The notes under the pieces were generated by a model. That model saw only the letters and a program-made list of their open reading frames with translations, had not been told where the DNA came from and did no database searches. Both the position numbers and the translations under genes were made by a program. A stretch of DNA of 64,000 bases, from assembly GCA_018350325.1 (NCBI GenBank), contig JAEVLN010000017.1, positions 1,760,666 to 1,824,665 on the forward strand, given 5' to 3'. The DNA comes from Globodera rostochiensis. Lineage: Eukaryota; Nematoda; Chromadorea; Rhabditida; Heteroderidae. Of this stretch, positions 45,101 through 54,680 are shown in pieces (the stretch's first letter is position 1; each line of letters opens with the position of its first letter).

Positions 45101-47375
45101 GATGTGCGACGCACCCCCGGCGGCAGCAGTGGGGGCGACAGCGCGGCAGTGAGTGCCGGCGCCGCACTTTTTGGCATCGGCAACGACTTGGCCGGCTCCG
45201 TGCGCATTCCATCCGCAATGTGCGGCATCTTTGGGCTTAAGCCCACCAAAGGTACTGCTTGAGAATGGTGGGGGGGGGGCTAATGCAGTTGGATGGGAAC
45301 ATGACAACCCGAACATCTTTAATTTGTCTCGGGGGTTTTAACAACTCACTCCGCCCCTCCTCTCCCTCAGGTGCGATTCCTTTGGACGGATTTGTGCCCC
45401 CGTTGGAATTGGAGGTTGTCCGTGCCCAATGGTCCATTGGCCCACTTTGTCGCTACGCGGAGGACTTGCCGGCAGTGTTTGCGGTTAGCACATTGTTTCT
45501 GATTGACGACGGGCTCGGGATTGAGGACTCGGGAATTGTCTGGCCATTTCTGAGATGTCCCCAAACGCTTGAATTTCTAAAAACCGGATAATCGGCAAAT
45601 AACATTTCACGGCACTTTGCCTGCAGCGCATTTATGCCGCTTTTTTTGCTTCTCAGAATACACAATTATTCTCCGGTTTTTCCCGCAGGCAATGGCCGGC
45701 AAGTCGTTGTCCGAGTTGAGCGTAGCCATCGATGTGGCCAAGTCGCGGCTGAGCGAGACGCGCTTCATCTACATGGACAACCTGAACATCTGGTTTGTGG
45801 AGAAGGTGCACGACGACATGCGCAACGCACTGCGTCAGGTGGTCAAGCTGGTTATAAAATCTCTGGTGTCGAAATTGATTAGGCATTTTAGGTTTGAATA
45901 GGTGAGTTAAAATGGACGAAATTTCCTATTATTTTGAAAAAGCCGCTATTTTGAGATTAGCGGTAGGGATTTTCGGGTCAATATTGCCTAAATTCCATTG
46001 ACTCCCGGACACTTTTTGTATGATATGACAACAAAATTGATAATTTGACAAAATTCTGATCAAATACTAACATTCATTGCGTTTTGATCATATTTTTCTC
46101 TAATCGCATGAAAGTGAGTCATTTTAAAAGGGCATTTTCTGAACAAAATTCTTTTTGAAATATTCGGGATTTTGAAATTTTACCGGTAGGGGCCTTTCAT
46201 TTCTGGACTCCAGATTCCGTGCACTTTTGACAAAAAATGTGTTAATTTGACCAACATTTTCTGATCACACCGTTTTTGATCGATCAAAATAGCGTTTAAT
46301 CATCAATAAATAAATTACATTAACACTTTTTGCTTACCCCAGTCGGTCCATCACTTCGAGAAACGCTTCGACACTACCGCGCAAAAAGTGGACTTTCCGC
46401 TGGCGCACCATTTGTTCGAACTTTGGGGCGTCCTCGGCTTCGGCGAACCGACCAAAGCGAGTGAACGCAAATTGATACACAAAATTAATTTTTTGTTTTG
46501 TTTAACAGAATGTATCCGAACTCGCCGCTGAACTGCCCAAGTTTATCAAGGGCAAATCGGAGATGACCTGCTGCGCTTGGGTTTACGCCGTCATGCACTC
46601 TTTTGTGGCACCGCGCAGCGAGCACGAGCGCGAATTTGTACAGAATTTTGTTGAATTTTTAGAATAGTTTTGGAACCGAACCCGAAATGTTGTCGAATGA
46701 ATACCCGGGAACCGGATGAAATTTTGTTTCATGGTTGCAAATTTTGCAGAGCCCAAACATTAAATTGTCTAGGAATGGAATGGAAAAGGGTTATTTTGGT
46801 ACTTTTGTACATTTTTTTTTGTAGACGAATTGACCGAATCTTTGACATTTTTTGCTTAGAATTTTATTTTTTATCCAACTCATAGAATGCAAATTGGCAG
46901 AGCCCAAACATTAAATTGTTTAGGAATGGATTTGGAAAAGGGTTATTTTGGTACTTTTGTACCATTTTTTTGTGTAGACGAATTGATCACCGAACTTTGA
47001 CATTTTTTGCTTAGAATTTTAATTTTTATCCAACTCATATTCTCACGGCGTTATCTTTTGCCTCAGGCGCTGCACAAGTTGGACAAGCTGCGCGCCCAGC
47101 TTTCAGCTGCGCTGGGCGACAACGGCCTCCTGTTGCTTCCACCATGGCCTACTCCGGCACCTTTCCATCGGCAGAACGTGTTCACTCCGTTGAACATGCC
47201 GTACACGCAGTTGTTCAACGTGCTTGGCTTCCCTGCGCTCGTGTGCCCTGTGGGCTTGAATGCTGACGGCGTGCCGCTGTCGGTGCAGCTGGTCGCACCG
47301 TACCATGGCGAGCCGTTGCTGATGGCCGCCGCCCAGGAGATGGAGAACGCGTTTGGCGGATGGAACAAACCGTAG
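42148..47375 (+). CDS. FAAH-type amidase, 530 aa, ten exons
   Basis: Exons: 42148-42351, 42938-43102, 43970-44109, 44640-44718, 45074-45251, 45371-45483, 45689-45850, 46343-46456, 46509-46637, 47067-47375. The N-terminus has a membrane segment ([20 protein letters not shown]), as in fatty acid amide hydrolases. The amidase signature is complete: GVPFTFKNN supplies the catalytic Lys, [10 protein letters not shown] the middle Ser and [11 protein letters not shown] the Ser nucleophile; GIFGLKPTK follows. The C-terminus has [20 protein letters not shown]. These membrane-bound enzymes hydrolyse fatty acid amides and N-acylethanolamines. The intron after 46456 keeps frame only with a GC donor (AAA/GCGAGT). 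Introns carry tandem duplications and GC-rich modules. All active-site residues are present. The exact subfamily is unassigned. Confidence 0.9.
44771..45000. repeat. Tandem duplication in amidase intron 4
   Basis: Two copies of about 112 bp begin GTTCATAATTG(C/G)AAGAAAGTT (44771 and 44886) and end CCGGAGTCCA(A/T)AAAA. They share CAGACGA(T/C)GGACACCCA. They differ by a handful of substitutions. Confidence 0.8.
46735..47040. repeat. Tandem duplication in the last amidase intron
   Basis: Two copies of about 150 bp: GCAGAGCCCAAACATTAAATTG at 46748 and 46897, then AGGAATGGA, AAAAGGGTTATTTTGG and TTTGACATTTTTTGCTTAGA. Both copies end in ATCCAACTCATA, just upstream of the real acceptor at 47066. 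Confidence 0.8.
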
Positions 47376-47964
47376 AATAAATTTTTCGATTTAACCGATG
47401 GACATCATCACTTTATTTTATTATCGAGTTAATCTGGTGATGATTGATCGTCAAACCTTTTTGTTCCCATAATCTGACTTTGCACAATATTAAATAAATT
47501 TAATTTTTGTCATAAAAAGTTTTTCGGATATTTTAGTTACCCAATTGTGACCGTACTTGCACAAAGGCATCTTTATGGCCAAACAGAAGTCGGGGAACGG
47601 TCGGGGTTGACTTCTAATCTCACATTGAGGGTTCAAAAAATACTGTAAAATATGTTCGAATGGATCAAGTTTGATTTGGTTAACTAATGAAAAAAGTTAT
47701 GATGCTTCAAACTTGTCGGTGCCGGTTACACTTTGAGCGTTTTAGCCTCTTGCGGGCTTTTAAACCCGTTTTTTATATTTTTGGAGAGGTCCGCGCCAGG
47801 AGAAATTTACAAAATCGATCGCAAAAAATTACTGCATTTTTCAATCAAAATTTTTTTTTTGTTTGCATTTTTGAAATAATTGGCCTTTCAGGGGAAACAT
47901 TTTTTTTATAGAACATTCAACAAAAAAAGTGTCAGTTTCTAATTTCGGACATAAATTACATCTA
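47376..47964. other. Intergenic gap between amidase and Asn-rich peptide
   Basis: It contains a segment (47640-47720) with TGAAAAAAGTTATGATGC, again like the foldback interiors. No gene supported. Confidence 0.4.
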
Positions 47965-48204
47965 TCAGAAAAAATTAAATGTAATTGAATCGTTAGTTTG
48001 TCTTATTCCTCCCCTTGGTTGAGGGCCTGTCTTCACTGTTGGCGCAACTTTTGATGCTTTTGTTCCTCTTCCATTGTTGTTGTTTCCATTGTTTTGGTTG
48101 TTGCTCCCTTTTAAGCATCCAAAAACATTTCCTGCGTTGGCTCCATCAGAAATAATGAAGACCATCAAAAGTAGCCAAAACAATACAAATTTTGCAAAAT
48201 TCAT
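47965..48204 (-). CDS. Small Asn-rich secreted peptide, 79 aa
   Basis: A single exon starts MNFAKFVLFWLLLMVFIISD, a strong signal peptide, cleaved probably after GANA. The mature part is about 55 residues: GNVFGCLKGSNNQNNGNNNN, then GRGTKASKVAPTVKTGPQ and PRGGIRQTNDSITFNFF. It has one cysteine and a highly basic, Asn/Gly-rich core. Such short basic secreted peptides are common among nematode gland products, but no family is recognised. An Asn run can arise by chance in AT-rich DNA; the clean leader argues for a real gene. Confidence 0.6.
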   Translation of the reverse strand: MNFAKFVLFWLLLMVFIISDGANAGNVFGCLKGSNNQNNGNNNNGRGTKASKVAPTVKTGPQPRGGIRQTNDSITFNFF

Positions 48205-49412
48205 TTCTTCAACAAGATTGAGGAGAAGCACCCAATTATAGTAAAACGCTTTCTTAATTGAAAATTGGTAATTTCTTATTCGGCAAAAATTAAAAAAAAA
48301 ATGAGTTTGTAATAATTGGTAGTATCATCGTCAATTTAAATAATAGGATTTTTTTGAACTACTTCTGTTTCCGGAATTTTTAACACTATTGACGGATAGA
48401 TCATTAAAATATCCTAAATTGCTATTAGTGAAACCGAGACTCGAGAAATGACCCCGAGACGCGAGACCGAGAAATATGACCCCAAAAACCGAGACTCGAG
48501 TCCGAGTCTCTCGCGCATCACTACTTTCACTACTTGCTATCATTGGCGATTTAAAAATTTAAACAATTATACCCCCGGGTTATGCCATATTTTATTATGC
48601 TAAACATAAGTAAAATGTAATGATTCATTAATAATGATTATTATTATTGCTTGCGATCTTATATGTGATTTTGGATATGGAATTTGCATATACAGCCAAT
48701 TTATTCATTACATGTCAGGAATAATTGTTGGGGGCGAATTTTCTCCCCATAGAATGGCAACTCGAATTAGTGCCGGAAGTAAACAATAATATTGATTAAT
48801 AATATTTTAAAAAATTATTATTATGGATAGGGGAGGATGCATTTTTGGTCTAGAAACTTTAACGGTACTTTCCCGTTATAGGCACACCTGCCTATAAATG
48901 CTTATTTTGGCACTTTTTGGAACTTTAGTGCGACCTAAAACTTTATTTGTACATAACGAAGTACATGGTTTTGTGAGAAAACAAACCGTTCAGGAACTAT
49001 AAATCGCAGCAATGTTTACATATGTTTTGACATTTTTTCAAATTAATCGTACAAAAATACCTATCTCTTTTCAATTTTATTAAAATAAAAATTTACGTTA
49101 GTTAAACATTTTTTTATGAATTAAACAAATTGCCTAAATGAAAAAATCAATAATGAAAATGCAAGACAAATTAATTTATAGAAAGGGTGAATGGGCAAAA
49201 CTGGCATCTGCCAATCCCTGGCATTTCCGTTTTTTATTTTGACTTTCACGTGAATGCCAGAAAAAATCCAACAATTTCCGTAAAGCTATGAAAAAAACCA
49301 CGTCTTATAACTCACTAAAGAAAAATTTGTATTTAAATCAGTCAAAAAGCCAGATTGAGCAGCCATTTATCCAATTTATCTATTCAAAACTCACTCAAAT
49401 ATTCAATAAAAA
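48205..49412. other. Intergenic region with a TCTCG module
   Basis: 48430-48525 is a CGAGACTCGAG / CCGAGAC-rich module ending GCGCATCACTA, a relative of the one in the palindrome arms (17520). Upstream of 49413 the sequence is homologous to the 5' flank of copies A-C (CACGTGAATGCCA / CAACAATTTCCGTAAAGC). Confidence 0.5.
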
Positions 49413-50513
49413 ATGCCTTCCCCGTCGTCTCTGCTGTTCTCCACCATCCCAATTGTGTGTTTGCTGTTCAACAGCTGCTTCGCCGCCCCGCGTAAGTTTA
49501 AAGAGAATTGTTAGATGACGTCACGTTAAACCCTTTTTGTTAAAATTACAATTTTGGCAATTATTAATTGCATTTTAATTTATTCGCAGATCCATGCTGT
49601 CCCGGCAGTCAGCATTTGGTTGCTCTGATGACCAAATACATTGGCACTTTCTCGACCGGTAAAGACGAGTCGACGGTTTGTGCGAATGCCGAAAGCGTCG
49701 TGAATGCCATTAAAAGCGAACTGAACTCAATGCCCGAATGCCAAAGCCCCAATGGAGGGGGAAGCAGAATTGTGGACGGACGCCCAACTCACCACGAGCG
49801 GTAGAGTAAAGCGTCCGGGGCCCAATGACCACCGCTTTCCCCCAAATTAAATGCTTAAAAAGCTGGGCAGCTGGATTCCAACCAGCGTCCTCGGCTGTCC
49901 GGACCCGCCCGAACCCAATTATCCGGAATTGAGATTTTATTTTATTGGATAAAAAGGAAAATTCCAAATTAAAACTAAACCCCATAAACCCTGTTCCCGA
50001 CACGGATGTTGCCCGGATTCTGGACAGCCCCGGACAAAAAATGAGTAAAAGAAGCAGTGGTACTTTGTCAATATTTCAAGAATTCTCCATTCTAACGAAT
50101 AGCGTTCATCCGATTTCATTGCAGTACATATGAAAATGGAGATCACAAATGATGATGTGTGCGCGTACAATCTCGGCTTCGTCCGTGCCATGTTTGACAT
50201 GGCCAAGTCAGCCGCTGGCCATGCCGGCAAAGGCGCCGAGTGGAACAATTTGGCTGAAAGTTTTCGCAATCAAATTACCGAAATTGACGCACTGTCCACG
50301 GAACTGACCATTTTTGTTCCGAATGTGCACTTCCAAAACCCTAAAGGTAAAGCCAAACATTAAACAAATTAATGGTCTGGACCAAAAAAGTTCTAATTTT
50401 TTAAGGTAAAAATAATTGGACATATTTTTCTTTCAGCAAATTCTGCGCACAAAAAGGTGCCGAGTCCGAGCGATGTGGGCGCCAACCCCGGCGAATACAG
50501 CGCCGCCAACTGA
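49413..50513 (+). pseudogene. Secreted protein family, copy D, frameshifted
   Basis: The four exon equivalents are 49413-49491, 49590-49800, 50125-50346 and 50437-50513. Splice sites match copies A-C. Exon 2 is 211 nt instead of 216 because five bases are missing near 49778 (RIVDGRPTHHER-stop in place of RIVNEIDAQLTTS), which shifts the frame. Exon 3 is three bases short at its end (HFQNPK). The signal peptide (starting MPSPSSLL) and the CCPGSQHLVALMTKYIG segment are intact, so a truncated secreted product is conceivable. Its exon 3 end resembles copy C, not A or B. Intron 2 is enlarged and shares inserted sequence with copy A (CCAGCTGCCCAGCCTTTTAA in one orientation). Confidence 0.8.
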
Positions 50514-51832
50514 ATGCCGGCTGTTGAATTGTCAGACGACTTTTGAGGACGCAAAATTTTTGATATTTTTATGGAAAAAACAATTCATGCTGTTGAGATA
50601 AATGCTTCTTTTTTACGCTAATAGTTTAGTAACTTTATTGTTTGTTTTTGTAATTGCCATTTTAATGCTGACCCAATAAAGTGAAATTATCTTATTTATT
50701 ACTCATCCGACAGTGCTTATCGGAACTCCGGAGTCTAAAGTTGACTAAGATATTTCACAAGGGAGTAAATTCGAGGTTTTTTTCGAGATTCTCGATCGAA
50801 CTATCACTCTATCTCATATTGTAAACACTGCGAATACGTCCATTTTTCGTAAATTAAAATAATTTATTAAATCTCGGTGAAGGCAATATGGTAGTTGGGC
50901 CATATTGGCAATTTATAAGATCATGTAATCGGTCGCTGATCAGAACGGAACGCCAGCAATGTCAAAATTTCTACTTTTTGGATTTTCAGAATTCGCAGTT
51001 GCGTGTCCCCATAAATTATTGAATCATTTCAAAAAAAAAGATACAAATGGTTGGCTTTTCGCCCTCCGACCGTTCTTTTATATTTACGATTTGCAAGTAA
51101 AATGCTTTATGGCATTTTAAACAGCTTATTTTACTCTGAAGATGCATCAAAACAAAACATTCAATCCCAGCCATTTATTCCATTCATCCAATCGTCAAAA
51201 ATTGGTTTTCAAAAATATAAATGGGCGATAACTTTCTCACATACATTTTTTTTTTCTATTTTTTTTCCAAGTTGTTAATTTAGAGAAAGAAAAAAATTAT
51301 TTAACTATATTGCTTATTAAAAAATTGTCAATTATTTTTGTTTCGTTTTTTTGCTTCACTTATCTCACACAAAACAAGCAAATAAATCTTTAAAAAATTC
51401 TCCGTTTTCCACTACACTGGAATGAAAATGGAAATGTTTGTTAAGCTTAGACATAATCCGATTGCTTGTACTTTAATGTTTTTAAAGAAAATTATTTCTA
51501 ATTCAATAATTTAGGTATTTTGAAAATTTACAAATCGATTTACAGCACCTTATACATAATTATATATATAAAAATTGTTTGTCTCCCAAATGGTATACGT
51601 TTTATCAGTCCAATTTACGATGGGACACTTTGACAAAACAAATATTTTCATCGAAAAATTGAGTGGAGACGGCGACGTTGCGGATGGGCTGATGCGTTTT
51701 GGTAATAAATAGCTTATTTCAACAGAAGTCTGTGCAGACAAAAACTATTTTGAATATCTTTTAATTAATAATAATGATAATAATAATTATAAATTTAGAA
51801 CAAATAGTTAAAGCTTTTCTCAATTTGACAAA
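50514..51832. other. Intergenic region, no supported gene
   Basis: AT-rich sequence. Short open frames at 51.05-51.28 kb and 51.55-51.74 kb lack splice sites, leaders or family motifs. The 3' flank of copy D matches that of the other copies up to about 50700. Confidence 0.5.
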
Positions 51833-52720
51833 ATGGAACGCGAACGCACATTTATTTGCCTAAAGACAACAAATCCTTCGCCGATCGGCCGAATTATTGC
51901 CAGATATGAGTCTAATGGGCTCAGATTAGTGGCCATGAAAATGGTCTGATTTTTAATTAATTTAATTATTTTTAATTATATTATTTACTTAGATTAACGC
52001 AACAAAAAGTCAAGCGGCAGAACACTACAGAGACTACAGGGACAAGCCGTTCTTCCCCAAATTGATCAACTTCATTACATCAGCACCATTTGTCGGCATG
52101 GTCTGGGAAGGTGGGATTTGGTTTATCTGATGACTGTGGCTATGTGTTAACATTTCTTGGATGAATTTGACTAGAGTGGCTCTCCGACCCTTCGGGGGTT
52201 TGGAAGGTCGGAGTCGAGCGTGCCCCCCCCCCCCCCCCCCCAATATGTCGGGGGCGGTCGGGAGTGAGGCTCAAAAATGTCGGGGGCGGTCGGGAGTGAG
52301 GCCCAAAAATGTCGGGGGCGGTCGGGAGTGAGGCCCAAAAATGTCGGGGGCGGTCGGGAGTAAGGCCCAAAAATGTCGGGAGCGGTCGGGGTCAGGGCGC
52401 AACCCTAAATTCGACCAAAAAATGTCATAAAATCCAATTTTGAATTGGTATTTATAATGAAACCTTATCTAGGTACCGATTCTGTCAGGAGAAGTCGGCA
52501 GCTTTTGGAGTCCGCTGCTGTTTCTGGCAATTTTAGAGTAAATTTACATTAAAAATTTTATTGAAAAATATTTTAATTTTTTGTTTCGTTGCAGAACAGT
52601 TCTGACGAGAGCCGTGACATTGTTAGACATGGTTCAAATAGTGTGGAGGACGCACGACGCAAAATTGACATTTGGTTCTCGCAAAATGAGTTGAGCATAA
52701 TTCCCACCAGCAGACGATGA
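51833..52720 (+). CDS. Divergent nucleoside diphosphate kinase, 139 aa
   Basis: Exons 51833-51943, 51993-52110, 52473-52537 and 52595-52720 join in phase. It starts MERERTFICLKTTNPSPIGR, like the ERTFIAIKPDGV strand of NDP kinases. It continues HYRDYRDKPFFPKLINFITS and APFVGMVWEG, both family hallmarks, and ends DIVRHGSNSVEDARRKIDIW, which carries the catalytic His of the HGSDSVExA motif. The enzyme transfers phosphate between nucleotides via that His. Deviations: KPDG is KTTN, the GxTxPxxAxPGTIRGDF segment is replaced by TDSVRRSRQLLESAAVSGNF, and there is one extra residue before the His. Substrate loops are changed, so activity is uncertain. Intron 2 holds a GC-rich minisatellite. Confidence 0.75.
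52185..52405. repeat. 32-bp GC-rich minisatellite in NDP kinase intron
   Basis: Units of GTCGGGGGCGGTCGGGAGTG followed by AGGCCCAAAAAT repeat every 32 bases (52279, 52311, ...), about five copies, preceded by a C-run at 52222-52240 and bordered by CCGACCCTTCGGGGG. Related GACCCTTCGGGGG-like blocks occur near 54973-55056 and 63640-63725. Confidence 0.85.
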
Positions 52721-53084
52721 TTAATAATCAGAAATTTTACATTTTGCTTTAAATTATATGATTTTAAATTTTATGATCCTTATACAGATTATTAAACACA
52801 TCTTATTTAAATTATAAAAACAGAATTTTAATATTAATAAAATAAAGTCAGAAATTAATTCAAATAATATCGTGAGCAGTTTGCCATTATTGGTGCAATT
52901 GGAATATAAAGTTACAATTAATTTTTGTAAGGTTTAAAACATTCAGACTAAAAAGATTAAGTTAAAATATAAATTGTCATATGAACAATGATCGTTGAAT
53001 AATTTGTAATGAATTCGACACTTATTTTGAAATTAAATTGGCAACAGTAAATTACATATACACTTTATGGAATAAATTTCAATT
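52721..53084. other. Gap between convergent genes
   Basis: AT-rich; it contains the 3' flanks of the NDP kinase (plus) and the secreted gene (minus). Nothing else is seen. Confidence 0.4.
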
Positions 53085-53852
53085 CTAATTTTTCCTCTGT
53101 TGCTTCTTTTCCACCGCCGGTGTAAGCATTTCAAACGGAATTTGTTCGGGCATCGAATAATTTGTATATCCTTTATTCATATAAATACGGCCCCGCGTTG
53201 TTCGCATTTGATCTGCATTATCAAACATGGCAATTATGCGCAAATCGTCAAAATTAATTTCCGGAATGGCATACCAAATTATCTTAAATTTAGTTAAATT
53301 ATACAAATAAATATTTATTTAATTCGAGGTGTCCATAGGTATATAGTAAACTAGCTAAATAAATCATTTAAGCACAATATTTAAGTATGTATAAATTTTT
53401 GATTTTATTTTTATGGTAACATTTTTCTCTAATAATAAAGTGGATAATCAATTCCCTCCAACCCGACAAACAAATTATTTAGAATTTTTGAATTTTGATA
53501 AATTTTAAATAATTTTCTCACAAGTTCCCCTCGAGAATTGAGGTTCAATTCCTTCGACGTGACTGCAAAATTGCCAAAAGAATCCGTGTCCAATTGAGTG
53601 TGTACCCGCGGGTATTGACTATCTGAACAAAATCATCATTTTTTTAGAACAAAAACTTAAATGTATTTAAAGAATTATTTTTCCAAAATTCTTACTCAAT
53701 TTTCCTGAAACAATAACAATTTCGTATTTCATTGGAGGAATCAATTGGTAATAATAAAGCTGCATTGTAATTTCTTGCTTTTTTGCTTCTTGTCCTCCTC
53801 CACCATTGCATCGAACAAATGCCAACAAAAAGGCGAAAAACAACAATTTCAT
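53085..53852 (-). CDS. Secreted protein, possibly transthyretin-like
   Basis: Exon 1 (53696-53852) encodes the leader MKLLFFAFLLAFVRCNG and LYYYQLIPPMKYEIVIVSGK. Exon 2 (from 53622) reads SQYPRVHTQLDTDSFGNFAV, then TSKELNLNSRGELVRKLFKI. Exon 3 (53085 to about 53285) reads IIWYAIPEINFDDLRIIAMF and ends PAVEKKQQRKN. The beta-rich first part, the TDSFGNF strand turn, LFKIY and YAIPE in that order recall the nematode transthyretin-like secreted family, where a strand with D-x-x-G-x-F is followed by KIYH and IPxxY. The usual cysteines are missing, so this is tentative. The exon 2 donor was not fixed (possibly the GT near 53470). Confidence 0.5.
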
Positions 53853-54680
53853 GACAATCAATGGAAGAAATTTGGAAAATTATAAAAAATCTTAAACATT
53901 TTAATGAAATAAAAGTAAAAAGGCCGCCTTACGGTGTTTCCACATAATTAAAAGCCGAGATTTATTGTCTTTTTATAAAAAACTTTAAAAAAATTGTTGG
54001 TATTTAATAAGGCAACCCCAATAAATTTAGATATTCATAACTGGTCTGGATTCGAACCGGTCTGGATTCAGGCGATCTGGATTCGAACCGGTCTGGATTC
54101 AGGCGATCTGGATTCGGACCGGTCTCAATCACATTTTAATATTTAAAAAGAAAATGCACAAAAAATAAAATGAATATTTTGCTTTCACATTTTGCTTTAA
54201 ATGCCTAATTAACCGGAAATTATATAAGTCATCTGAGTCGTCTGTCTGTATCCAATGAAATCAGGCAATGTTTTTCAAATTATGTTTAAAACCAATCCAA
54301 TAAATGCACTTTTTTAATCATAAACATTTATTTTTATACATAAATTCGTCACGTAATGGCATGTGAATTTAGCAGGTAAACGAAATTTTGTTTGTTTTTT
54401 GGGAATAAATTGTAAATAAATTGTTTAATATATATTTATCGAGAAATTTTTAATTTTCTGACGCGTTCTGCCAAAAATTTTATCCGAATTTTAAAAAAAC
54501 CTTTTCCAGAAATTAAAAATTTCTTTAGAATCTTGGTCAAGAATTGATGTGTCGAGTCAATATGTTTTACTGATTTTTACCGGATAAATTTTTACCGTAC
54601 AGAATATTTTAATTTTTTAAAATATACAAATTAAATCTGGAATGTTAAAATTTTTTAGAATATATTGTAAAAGAATTTTT
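53853..54680. other. Intergenic gap with short satellite
   Basis: 54042-54125 is a tandem of GGTCTGGATTCGAACC / GGTCTGGATTCAGGCGATC (unit about 33 bp, two and a half copies). The rest is AT-rich with no supported gene. Confidence 0.6.
54042..54125. repeat. 33-bp tandem repeat
   Basis: Repeats of GGTCTGGATTCGAACCGGTC alternating with TGGATTCAGGCGATC. The GATTCGAACC word links it to the GAATCC-type minisatellites at 18, 20 and 30 kb. Confidence 0.8.

Noticed and set aside
53521..53570. B-box-like word GAGGTTCAATTCC
   Set aside because: No A box at the right distance, and the sequence is coding for the minus-strand secreted gene.
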